A stretch of 64,000 bases of DNA from Bugula neritina (lineage: Eukaryota > Bryozoa > Gymnolaemata > Cheilostomatida > Bugulidae), in assembly GCA_964035545.1 (NCBI GenBank), contig OZ037769.1, positions 17,303,633 to 17,367,632 of the forward strand. Direction: 5' to 3'. Below the pieces are notes generated by a model. That model made no database searches, was not told the DNA's origin, and saw nothing but the letters and a program-made list of their open reading frames with translations. This document shows positions 25,119 through 35,664 of the stretch, one piece after another. How positions within the stretch are numbered: position 1 is the first letter of the stretch; every line of letters starts with the position of its first letter. Position numbers and translations under genes: made by a program.

Positions 25119-25566
25119 GTGCGCCACCTCCCCTAGAGTGGGGACAACGTACGAGGCAACCCCCATCATATTCAAAAGATTTCGTATGTGACTGCATGCA
25201 AAGCGGCGCGTATGAAAGTCTAGAGGGGAACCATACGAGAAAAGTATCGAGCAATTGTAGGAATTGTCAGCACCACGGGAATATCAACTTTTGCATCGGC
25301 GGATTTAGAAATAAAATTCATTCGCCGAGTGTGCAAAGTCCTAGTCACGCACCCCAACCATGTTGCTCGATCTTTTCTCACGCTGATGCAGTCAAGAGCA
25401 GACGTGCTTCTAGTCACTAGTACAAACCATTCACAAACATTCAGTACGTCATACAATACCGGATCGTGGGGTGAGTTAGCTATGTTCCTGATATGGAAAC
25501 TAGATTGCATCACTCAGCTCTGACTCGACTGAGTCAATCGAGCTGGAGATAGGCTAGTGAACTGTA
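25119..25566 (+). other. Gypsy segment between pol tail and accessory ORF
   Basis: The first 80 bases carry a pol-like C-terminal tail (RTRQPPSYSKDFV) in a third frame. A further open frame of about 90 codons reaches 25523 but has no domain I recognise. It could be the remains of a longer accessory gene. Confidence 0.4.
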
Positions 25567-26489
25567 GTGGTAGGAACTCAGATTGACTTAGAGATTTCAC
25601 GATCTCACTGCAGTATGTGTTCTCTTCCAACTATTCACTACCGTAAATCTCTGCGAGTGTTAACCGAACGGGAAGTTGTCAGGCTGTTTAAGGCCGACAA
25701 CACTACAGTGTATGTTACTAATGCTGTTGAAACTCTTTCAGGTTCCACTCGGCCCGCTACAACCAGGGTACGGGATAGAGCACCTCCCGCTCCGCACCAC
25801 GAGGAGAATGTCAATGACAGACTACCCGGGCCACTGCGCCGCCGCTGGCGGTGGGTGTCGCCAGAGACGGAGAGGAAAATAGAGGCTGCATGGGGACCCA
25901 AAGAGAGTACACAGTGCCAACTCTGTTATGAGGATAGCCCGTCTCACCGCGCACTAAGCTTACACGTGGACGCCCACTACCTCCTGACATTCTGCCCCTG
26001 TGGACACCACGACATTTATCCATACCCCGTTATTAGACATCGAGCAGCTGGATGCTTTCCGGGGGAAAACTACGTGGTGGATGCTGATCTATACCCGAAA
26101 TTCTTAGTACTAATACGGCCTTTTGTGAGGAAAGCGATGCTGTTGGCCGTTTTGACTGCCGGGTTCCAGCATGTGATAAAATACGCTCGACAACAATCCT
26201 CGATGGTATCGGACAGACCCAGATTACATACACCCCTGAAAAAATCACCTACTCGGATGCGGAAGAGGAAGTCACACCTCCCCCTCGTAAAGTCCCGACC
26301 CCATCTCCAGACCGTACTCGTCTTGCTACTGTAGAGGAGCGGCTCCTTCGGCGACAGGCTGAATTTACTCAGTTAGCACCAGACCTACTCAGTACCACAA
26401 CAGGACTTTATCAATTAAAGGGCTCCGTGGGCCAGATTAAACGGAAATTACGTGCCCGTCGAGCCAAACATCGGCTCTTCAAACCCTGA
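25567..26489 (+). pseudogene. Accessory ORF with C2H2 zinc finger, between pol and 3' LTR
   Basis: An open frame of 255 codons (25567-26334) lies where Gypsy elements sometimes carry a third gene. Residues C117, C120, H133 and H137 fit CX2CX12HX3H, a classic C2H2 finger, with a second Cys/His-rich patch just after (CPCGHHD). From about 26180 a different frame looks like the genuine continuation. It is acidic and proline-rich, then strongly basic (QIKRKLRARRAKHR), and stops at 26487-26489, which suggests one frame change. No signal peptide or transmembrane segment typical of an envelope was seen. The function is unknown; nucleic acid binding is a guess from the finger and basic tail. Confidence 0.6.
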
Positions 26490-26770
26490 CTCTGGTTCTC
26501 TTGCCTGGAATGATTCGTAAGCCTTACCCTCTTGGAAGTGCTTGACTACAACGCTGTGATTGTGTAAATGCTCGACAGCTCATCTTCCTTGTCCGCTACC
26601 ACAGCTAGCGCTACTCTCTCTATAGCTAGCCAATTGTATGTGACGTACTGTTATAATGATTATGTCTGTCATTGTTATATATATATATATCTGTCTGTAT
26701 TTTTATGTTTTGGTCTACTGATATTATGTGCGCTGATTTTAAAATTTTTGTATCAGAAAGAGGGCTTTCT

Positions 26771-26784
26771 GCTGGTGGGGGCGG
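26771..26784 (+). promoter_or_regulatory. Putative polypurine tract
   Basis: A G-rich tract directly before the 3' LTR, the expected site of plus-strand priming. It is interrupted by a few pyrimidines. Confidence 0.55.
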
Positions 26785-27132
26785 TGTGGTGGCTCGCGGA
26801 GCTACCAGCAGCGTAATAACGGGGAAATGTTATTTCCCCCACGAGTGCAGCACGGGGTCATTGAGATGACCCGGAACAGCAGACAACCAATCGGCGTGAC
26901 TGACAGTTTTGGTAGTCGTAATTTCCCGCTGTTTAGTTAGTAGAGTTTAGACTGGTGAACTGTATAGACCGTATCAATTAGCTGAATGTATTTGTGTTAC
27001 TATAGTTTTTGTGATGTATTCTTGTGTGTAAAATATATTAGTGTTAACTCGAATTATCCTGGCGAAGTTTCTTTAGCATAATAAATAGACTCTCGTGATT
27101 GCACACCAACCCAAATTCTGGAAATTATAACA
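26785..27132 (+). repeat. 3' LTR of the Gypsy element
   Basis: 348 bp, paired with 19591-19938 and directly preceded by the tract ggtgggggcgg (26774-26784). Confidence 0.95.
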
Positions 27133-27358
27133 ATATTGAGGTTTTGCATCATTTCTAAAGCATATATATACTAATACAGCTGGCAAATTGCATCAGTAGA
27201 GATATATTACAGAAATGGCAAAAGCTAATGTCTCACAAACTAAATTCCAGTGTTTTATGATGTTTATAGTTTAAAGGAACTAATCTAAATAAGATGGTTG
27301 TTGGATATGAGAATAAAGACTATTGAATACGACTACAGCCGTAACCAGTGACTACAGG

Positions 27359-30300
27359 ATGGGTCAACTCATTTCTGTCCTCAGACGCAAACCAAGTAAG
27401 TAAATCATATAAATATAAATACCACTTAACTAGTGACTACAGAACTTGTATATTCTACTTGTATGTGTGTTGACTTTTGAGGTGCAGTAGTGGAGAAAAT
27501 GAGCTAGCATAAGTTCCTTTATTTTCTTAGCAAATTTGAGGATGGGTGCTGGTTGAAATTCAGAACATAACTTCTTTTGCTCTTTCCTGATTTGGAAACA
27601 CAGGCTTTCTCACTTTTATGCGTTATATATTACCTCTGTTTTCATCACAGCTGAGTATTATGTTGCTTGTCCTCACCTATATCCTCACCTATCTCCGCTC
27701 TTTCCTGTTCAGGTAGCGGGTTGCTGCCGGAGGCCTAGCTCAATTCGGCTGCTCAACCTAACCCTGTCCCGAGCATCCTCTTCATTGACGGAGCACGATT
27801 GGAGATTTTTTCTGATTGTATTCTGCCATCCATGCTTTGGGCGTCCCCGGTCTCTCTTTCCTCGAATTCTCAACTCATGCACTCTTCTGATATCATCCTT
27901 TTAATTTCTCTCTTTTGCATAATATAAGTCCAAACCACTGCAACTTTCTTCTCATCAATTCTAACACATTCATTACTTTCACTTTTTACCTTATGCTCTT
28001 GTTTAGTTTTTTTAAGACTTTCTTGTAGCATAGCACCGCGGTCAGCTCTCTACATTTATCCCAGGCTCTGCCAATTCGCACTTATACGTCTGTCCTGCAT
28101 CTTCCTGGTGGATTGTAGTTCCCAGATCATCTGCAAACAGCAAGCTCTATGGTGTGTCTTCAACATTGTCATCCGAGATAACATCCATTATAATTATAAA
28201 AAGGAAAGGGCTTAGGGCTGAGCCCTGGTGTAGTCCAACTTCCAGTCTTATTTCTCCTGTCTCTCCCGCATTTGTTACTACTATTGCTGTTGAGTCCTTG
28301 TACATATCCTTGATGATACTGATGTAAGCTTTGAGTACATAGTATTTCCTTAAACAACCTTGCTTGTGTTTATTACATAATGTTGTATATTAACTTATAT
28401 TATACTACACTATAGCTGTTAGATACTGACCTATATTATACTATACTAATATTAATATACTTATATTATAATATACTATAACTATTAAGCTAACCTATAT
28501 CGTACTCTATTTATATGTATTATATTATATTACGTTATACTATATACAATCAATTGTAATATTATATTACAACGCAGAGAATTATAAAAACATGGCCGCA
28601 CCTTTTTACCTGTCATCTGCTGTAGTTGAAGTCTGCACCAGCTACAAGGTTGAGTCATACTGTTAGGTTATAGTCTGACAACTTAGTGGGTATACATTCA
28701 GATTATGTCACAGGATTTGGTTTGGAGTTATAAAATCTCAAAGTTTACTTCAATACTGTTTATAGTGTGGAGACATATATTCTGTTATTTGATATCAATG
28801 TTATTATTCATATAGTGGTGAATATTTTGTAGAGAAGTACAAGGTGTGGTTCAACACATCCAGTATAGATGGAGCTTATGATGAGTGGATGGAGAGAATG
28901 ACTACATCCTACACTATAGAAAAGATCAAGAAGAGAACTAGACATCATACAGTGACTCATGTTAGACTGGAGGATGATATTCCTCCAAATATGAACACAC
29001 TGTTTCCTCATCTCACACATCTGAGGGTATCTAGAGTACACAGAAATGCTGACTGGACCAGGTATACTAGTGTCATAACATAAAGCTATATTCAATAAGT
29101 GACATATTATCTAATTGTAGTAGAATGTGGAGTAATCTCCCCTCACAATAACACTACCTTTAGTAACAACTGTTGTATTGTTTGCCTGGGTTATTATATT
29201 TCTATTTATTATTCAATTCAGTTTAATGGTAATGAATCTCATTCAAACTAATATGTGATTTAAATTATATTATAGAGTACGTTGAATACTGCAATACCTG
29301 TGTGTTATGTTACAGTATATGTTCACTGAAGAATCTTGAGGTATTGAATATATCATATAATAACCTATCTGAAGGTTTACCTGACAATATATTCACATCC
29401 TTACTATCATTGAGAGAGTTGAATATGAGGGCCTGTAAACTTCCAACTCTACCAAACAGGTGTGTATTATATTATAGTGTAGAATGGTACTGTAATAAGT
29501 ATAAGTTATAAATATATTATAGATATGATTAGGTAGGAGTGTATGGTATTTTTAATATAAAACATTTCACACCTGTGTGCTATGTTACAGCATATCTTCA
29601 CTGAAGAATCTTGAAGTATTGCATATATATGGGATTAACCTATCGGAAGGTCAACTTGACACTATATTCACATCCTTACTATCATTGAGAGAGTTGGACA
29701 TGTGGAACTGTAAACTACCAACTCTACCAAACAGGTGTGTGTTATATTATACATTATGAAGTTGTCTGCACTATCTTTATTGAGTCAACTAGACTCTGTG
29801 TATACGACACGTCATAAGACAACTATTCTATTCTATCAGATGTACTCAGATAGAAATGGTACCACAACTTCTCACTTATTACTCTAATAAATTCATTGAT
29901 AATTAAATTGTTTTGTTACAAAATGAACTCTATTGAGACTTACCTGAGAGTTGTATATTGTAAGGTATAGAATTTTTAGAGAACGTAATGAATAGAAGAG
30001 AACTAACAAAATAATCATTTTCAGCCGTAATTATGAAACTCTCATAGATTTAGATACTGAGATATAATATAATATTATACTGAGATATATTATAATATAT
30101 TATACTGAGATATATTATAATGTTAAATACTGATATATATTATAATACTATACTGAGATAGATATATAATATTATAATGTTATACTGAGATATATTATAA
30201 TATTATACTGAGATATATTATAATATTATACTGAGATATATTATAATATTATACTGAGATATATTATAATATTATATACTGAGATATAATATGGCAGTCA

Positions 30301-33300
30301 ATCAACTGTTACCTAGTGATGCATTGTATCATTTACCTACTCTTTTGTATCAAATAACTGGGAGTAGAACTCCTAACAGCTAGAAAATATTATTGTTTTT
30401 ATACTATGCATTGCACAATCTTATATATTTATTATAATTATGAATTGTATTATGGAACTCCAATGTTTATTTTTGTGCAAACCCCATATTTGAAACATCA
30501 AATATATTTTATATTTATTAGCATGCAGAGTCTACAGAAGTTAGAGAAACTGAACATATCAGATCACAACTTCACCAGTTTACCATCTCCTGTGTACTCA
30601 CTGAGTAGTCTGCAGGAACTGGATATCTCTCGTAATTACTCCCTGACATCCTTAGATTCTGAGATACTACAGCTAACTCAGCTTCATACACTGCATGTTG
30701 AAAGATGTGATGCTCTCGCATCTCCTCCACTAGAAGTATGTGAGAGAGGAGTAGATGCTGTGAGACAATATTACACAGACTTAGCTAAAGGTGCTGGTAG
30801 AAGTCTACCATTTGCTACTATAGCTGTGCTGGGTAATACGATGGCCGGAAAGACCAGTCTAATCAGAACATTACAGAATGCTGACAGAAAGAGAGTTCTG
30901 ACCAACAGAGGTCCAGATGCTGTGAGAGATGAGACAACAAAGGTGTTTAATGTTGAAGAGGTGGAGGTGGATGGTACAGTACTCCGTGTCATTGATATGG
31001 GAGGCCAGGAGGTCTACCATATCACCTATCAACTGACACTGAGACAGAATTGCATCCCAGTCATAGTAGTCAACATGGAGCAGTATGATAAGATTTCAAA
31101 TAAATCAACACACAGAGAAGCTGCTAGAAGATTAGCATTTGATTACATGTCTCACCTCTATCTGGCTAACCCAACTCTTGGTCCACCAAAACTTATCTTC
31201 ACCCATAAAGATAAGTTTCAAAGTACAGAGTTTCAGAAGCTTAAAGAAAACTTTCTAGAAACTTCAAATCGACTGTGTGAGGAGATGATTAAGGAAGAGA
31301 AAGCATTGGGTGGAGAATTTGCTCGAATCAAACATTTCAGTGAAGCAACTGATGGAGTCTTTCTTGGTGAGGACATTTATGAGCTGGGAAAGGATGATAA
31401 GTATGAAGTGTTTGACCTGATCAAGAAGTCTCTTCTTCGAAGCAGTCAACATTTTGTAAAACCTTTACCTCTTATCTGGGAGAAAGTGAATGAAAAAGTG
31501 CTGTCTATTCCCTCTGTGTACAGCACCTTTGATGAGACACTAAAGTACGTACAAACAGAACTTCAACACATTGAGTCAAGTCAGCTGGACATAATCCTCA
31601 CATACATGCATGACTGCGGCAAAGTCTTGTGGTATAAAGATATCAGCTGTCTCAGGCCATACCTATTCCACAAGATTTCAGAAGTCACCAAACTCCTCTG
31701 TGTCTTGTATCATCATGATCCTAAGATCTGGCAGAGTAGAGTTGACCAGTTCGAGCCATACTATTCACAGACTGAAGTACGTGTCGAGAAGCAAGACTTT
31801 GAGAAATCTGTCAATAATTTCACTGACACTTGTTTGATGATGCAGTCACTTCTTTTTTATTTCATTGAAAATGAGACATCATTCAGTAGCTCCAAGGATG
31901 TAGAAGTTGCCGTCTGCTTACTCCAGACGTTTCGTTTGCTGCACGGTCCAATACATGGCGAGTCTGAAGAGCCGTGGTTCATTGTACCTCAGTTTGCTAA
32001 AAACTACTACAGCACCTCCTACTCCTCACCCAAAGACATGCGTCTTCAAGTGGAGACACAGTTCAATGGTCTAGCCCTGCCACAATATGTCTACCACCAG
32101 ATGACGGTCGGTTTGTTGGAATCGTTCCCAGATGAGTTTGCTGTGATGGAAGTGAAGAGAAACGGAGCCAATGTCTATCAAGATGGAATCTACACACAGC
32201 TGGTACATGATTACAAATCTAGAAAAGTGTCACTCCACGTGTCATCCAATGCTGCCAACATCAGCAGAATGTGGGAGAGACTCATCACGACCAACAACAA
32301 CATCCTTAGACATGTTCTAGAAACCTGGACAGCAAGTAGAGCAGTCACTACATGCTACTGTGCTCACTGCCTTTTGCTAGGACTTCCTTGTCCTAAGAAA
32401 GTACTCCATCCTCCGTGGTGTCTTCGCTCCTTGAAACATCCCACACCAAGTCCCAGACTGTGTGGTGGATCTTCAACAACTCTGTGTGGTGATGAGGAGA
32501 TACTGAGTGCTCTTCTCTATCCATGTATGTTTGGTTACATTATGGTGCAGTGCGTGTAATAGCTTTTATTTCACTCTAATTTACCACATAATTTAGAATT
32601 GAATTGAGTTAATCCTCCCCATTCCTTGGTATAATTGGGGTTAGAAAAATATAGTGAGTTGGAATTATTTATTATATTTTCAAGTATTTCAAAATTTTAG
32701 GTAAAACACTGTCCGAGAAAGAAGCTGATAAGTTTGAGAAGTTTGTGAAGGAACTGAATCTTCGAGGAGCTCAAGGAAAATTAGCTAATTCTGGTAAATA
32801 CCAAGTTAGCAGCTTGTGCAAGCGTGTGTTTTTTAAATGTTAATTAATTTCAACTTGAGCGATGAATTATTCTACTGCATTTTATTTCATACCATGTCAA
32901 CAGTTTTTTTAGGAATGTGTATAATTTAAAAATTTAACTTTATTTTGCAAATTAATGAAAGCATTTAGTTTTATATAGTGAAGCAATGAAAGCATATTAC
33001 TGAATTACAGCTGAGTACTAATTTGCCAATCTTTGTATTTCTTATTTATTCCATGATGTGATATGAATTTGTACTTTATAGTTGCCAACAGTAGCCAATC
33101 AGATCTCCCGACCTCCACAATAACAGCCAATGATGATCTCAGTGATCTCTCTGATGATGATGAGAATCTGTACCCTGATAGAAAGGAAGTTGAAAATATG
33201 AAGTTTATAAGACTCAGACTGAATCCCACCAGTAACCCAAAGATAAGACAGCTGTTCTCAAACACTGACAAGGTGATCACTTCTAATGTCTATGTCCTTT

Positions 33301-35016
33301 CTTCTTGCTGGTTGTTTAGTTCAGCAGTGACACGTATTTCTCTGTTACATCCAGGTGTTTACTATGACTAGAAAAAGAGGAAGAGCTCTGATAATAAACA
33401 ACATAAACTTTGAGAAGAGACCAGATTTGTGTAGGAAAGGTTCAGATGTGGATGTAGAGAATTTGTCCACCATGTTGAAATATCTCAAGTTTGATGTTGT
33501 GACACACACAGATCTGAAGGCTGAGGTATTTCTTGTTGCTGTTTACTTATCAAGTTAAAAACTTACTCCTCTGTTAGTTTACAAACTCTACATATGTATA
33601 CAGAATACGATTTAAGGGTTTACAGTTCTTACAGTTTTCATGAATTTCAAAAAGATGTTCAATTTAACATAGGACTTCCGCCATCCCAATTTCATTATTT
33701 TACTTCCTGTTGTAGAAGATGCTGTCTGCTGTAAAATCTGAGGTGAAAAAAGAGGAACACGAAGATCTGGGATGTCATGTGTTGGTTATCATGACTCATG
33801 GAGGGCTGAACAACCACATCTATGGTACAGACCTGAAACGAGTGAAACTAACAGATGTGTATGACCTTCTGACCCCTTTGAACTTCCCTGGAATGGCTGG
33901 CAAACCAAAGGTTGTTATACTGGAAGTCTGTAGTGGAGGTAATGAATTTATAAAACATTTGTGGTCACTGCAGAGTTGTGTTCTCTTGACTGTTGAGTAA
34001 TTCTTACATGTTTGACACTGTTTATGTTCATTATATGAAGTAAATATAAATGTTTTTATATCTCTCACAGAGAGGAGTGATTATGGCCAAAGAGGTATAG
34101 ACAGATTTGATATCGGAGAATCACAGAAGGAGGGGGAGAGTATCTCACCTTCACTTGCTAAAGTTCCAGGAGACAAAAATGCTGAGGCTATGAATAGACT
34201 GAACTATGATGACCTGCTAGTAGTGAAATCTAGCATGGAGTGTAAGTAAGACACATGTAATGGAGTACAAGTTACTGGATCCATGGTATTATTCTGTATA
34301 ACTAGTCAACTAGTTGTATTTCCAATAGTTGAATAATTTATATGATTGATTCTACTTGTAGCATTCATATCAAAAAGTCACCCTGAGTATGGATCTCTAA
34401 TGGTTAGAGCTCTTGTATCTTCCATGTATAAACATGCCTGTCACCATGACCTCTACACTATATTCAAACAGGTTAATGTATTGCACTTTGTTACACTTAT
34501 AAGCATAGAGAACTGATGAAATTGAAAATGGCGCAAAATAATATTAGCTGTTGGCCAACTTGAATAATTTTAGGAGTAAATATTTATAATTATTTTACAG
34601 TTTGTTGTAGAGTATTCACAGTTTACTTGTGTTATAGTGTAGGTATTTTTATGGTGTAGGTACTGTTATAGTGTAGGTATTGTTATAGTGTAGGTATTGT
34701 TATAGTGAAGGTATTGTTATAGTGTAGGTATTGTTATAGTGTAGGTAATGTTATAGTGTAGGTATTGTTACAGTGTAGGTATTGTTATAGTGTAGGTATT
34801 GGCTATTTAGAATAATATGGTATGGAATAGTAATAAGATTTCACTGTTTATTTGCTTAACATTCTTCAGGTACAGACTAAAGTGAGAAAACTGTGTTTAG
34901 ATAAAAATCTAGAGAGTGGAGGACAGCTGGTTGTAGTCTGGGATACTCTCACTCATATGAGAAAACTTTACCTGTTTCCTGGGTTTAATGGCTACTCAAG
35001 AGAAGATGACTCTTAG
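27359..35016 (+). CDS. LRR-Roc-COR-caspase fusion protein, copy B (about 1220 aa)
   Basis: Twelve coding exons, all in phase: 27359-27395, 28833-29061, 29316-29459, 29591-29734, 30522-32524, 32701-32793, 33082-33272, 33355-33525, 33716-33938, 34071-34241, 34362-34471 and 34870-35016. They sum to 3663 nt. Apart from the first exon and the LRR number, every exon has the same length as in copy A. The start MGQLISVLRRKP is again an N-myristoylation-type motif, here followed by basic residues. There are two LRR cassettes instead of nine. Roc motifs are GNTMAGKTSL, DMGGQE and THKDKF. Caspase residues are MTHGG (His about 1032) and EVCSG (Cys about 1076). The frame is intact throughout, so both paralogues look functional. 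The gene's 5' region is separated from its putative first exon by the Gypsy element. Confidence 0.88.
27671..28359 (-). mobile_element. Antisense LINE reverse-transcriptase fragment
   Basis: The minus strand encodes broken pieces of a non-LTR RT: LLFADDL near 28130 (the catalytic FADD box), SALSPFLF near 28220, and a GRP motif near 27850. The plus strand in copy A is uninterrupted at this point (about 2890). In copy B the insert is bounded by ttgcttgt at 27663-27670 and 28360-28367, an 8-bp target duplication. It lies in intron 1 of caspase gene B, in antisense orientation, and has several frame breaks. Confidence 0.85.
29316..29734 (+). repeat. Two LRR exon cassettes (copy B)
   Basis: Exons 29316-29459 and 29591-29734, each 144 nt and in the same AG|C-type phase as in copy A. 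Variable residues read NISYNN and LNMRACK in the first, and HIYGIN and LDMWNCK in the second. The intron after the second contains the same gactctgtgtatacgacac block as in copy A, so B keeps the ends of the array but lacks its expanded middle. Confidence 0.88.
30050..30295. repeat. 23-bp minisatellite before the Roc exon (copy B)
   Basis: About ten degenerate copies of the same 23-bp unit that fills the LRR introns of copy A. Confidence 0.9.
34633..34802. repeat. 17-bp minisatellite in last intron of caspase gene B
   Basis: About ten copies of gttatagtgtaggtatt; copy A has about three times as many. Confidence 0.9.
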
Positions 35017-35664
35017 AGTAGACTATGGATCGAGAAAATGACAATTTAAATATAAATTTATACTTTTTGTTTATCTTAGCCCCATAAATATGCCTGTACG
35101 CAAATATATTGTATGCAGTCCTTCTAGTTTAGATCTGTCGTTGTGACACTACAGATTAGTTTATACACAACAATGTTATATTATATACAGGTATACAGTG
35201 TTATACTATTATTCTGTTTTACTTCTGTTTACTAGTTCAAAATGTATTATAATCTGAGAGATATACTAGTAGCTCTCAGGTTATTCTACCATGTGTGATA
35301 CTCCATGTGTTACTAATAGAGTTTGTATGTAGGAGTTGTGTTCCTATGACATCACTAGAGAGAGACTTGCTAAATCAGATATCAGCCTAGTTATGCAATC
35401 ACGTAATAATATGCATTATAAACATAATAAATCACCAATCTTCTTATTTTATTATTATTTTTAATATATTAACAGGGAAATATTATACTTATTCAACTTG
35501 TAGTGTTTCGTTGATGGTTAAAGTTAATGTTTTTGCGTAGTTTGTTTATAAGTGAACTATTAATATATAGATACACATATCATATATGACATAAAGAAAT
35601 ATATATCTATAATATATATGTATTTGTCATAGCGTACTCCATATTTGTTTAGCCTGAGATCTAA
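35017..35664. other. Convergent 3' intergenic region, copy B
   Basis: AT-rich sequence between the stop codons of the caspase-fusion gene and the minus-strand coiled-coil gene, homologous to 15676-16316. No exon was seen. Confidence 0.6.

Larger units (their letters stand above)
19591..27132 (+). mobile_element. Ty3/Gypsy LTR retrotransposon, 7.5 kb
   Basis: A full-length element with two 348-bp LTRs (19591-19938 and 26785-27132) that start TGT and end ACA. They differ at seven positions by eye, about 98 per cent identity. It is flanked by a 4-bp target duplication, ATAT (19587-19590 and 27133-27136). A primer binding site starts two bases after the 5' LTR, and a purine-rich tract precedes the 3' LTR. 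The order gag, protease, RT, RNase H, integrase is that of Ty3/Gypsy. It is clearly richer in G+C than its surroundings. Several stops and frame changes make this copy non-autonomous. It sits in the putative 5' intron of caspase gene B. Confidence 0.95.

Noticed and set aside
26568-26869. Hydrophobic ORFs just before the 3' LTR as a possible envelope remnant
   Set aside because: Very short, overlapping the (ta)-rich tract and LTR, with no signal peptide or processing site and no support from neighbouring frames.
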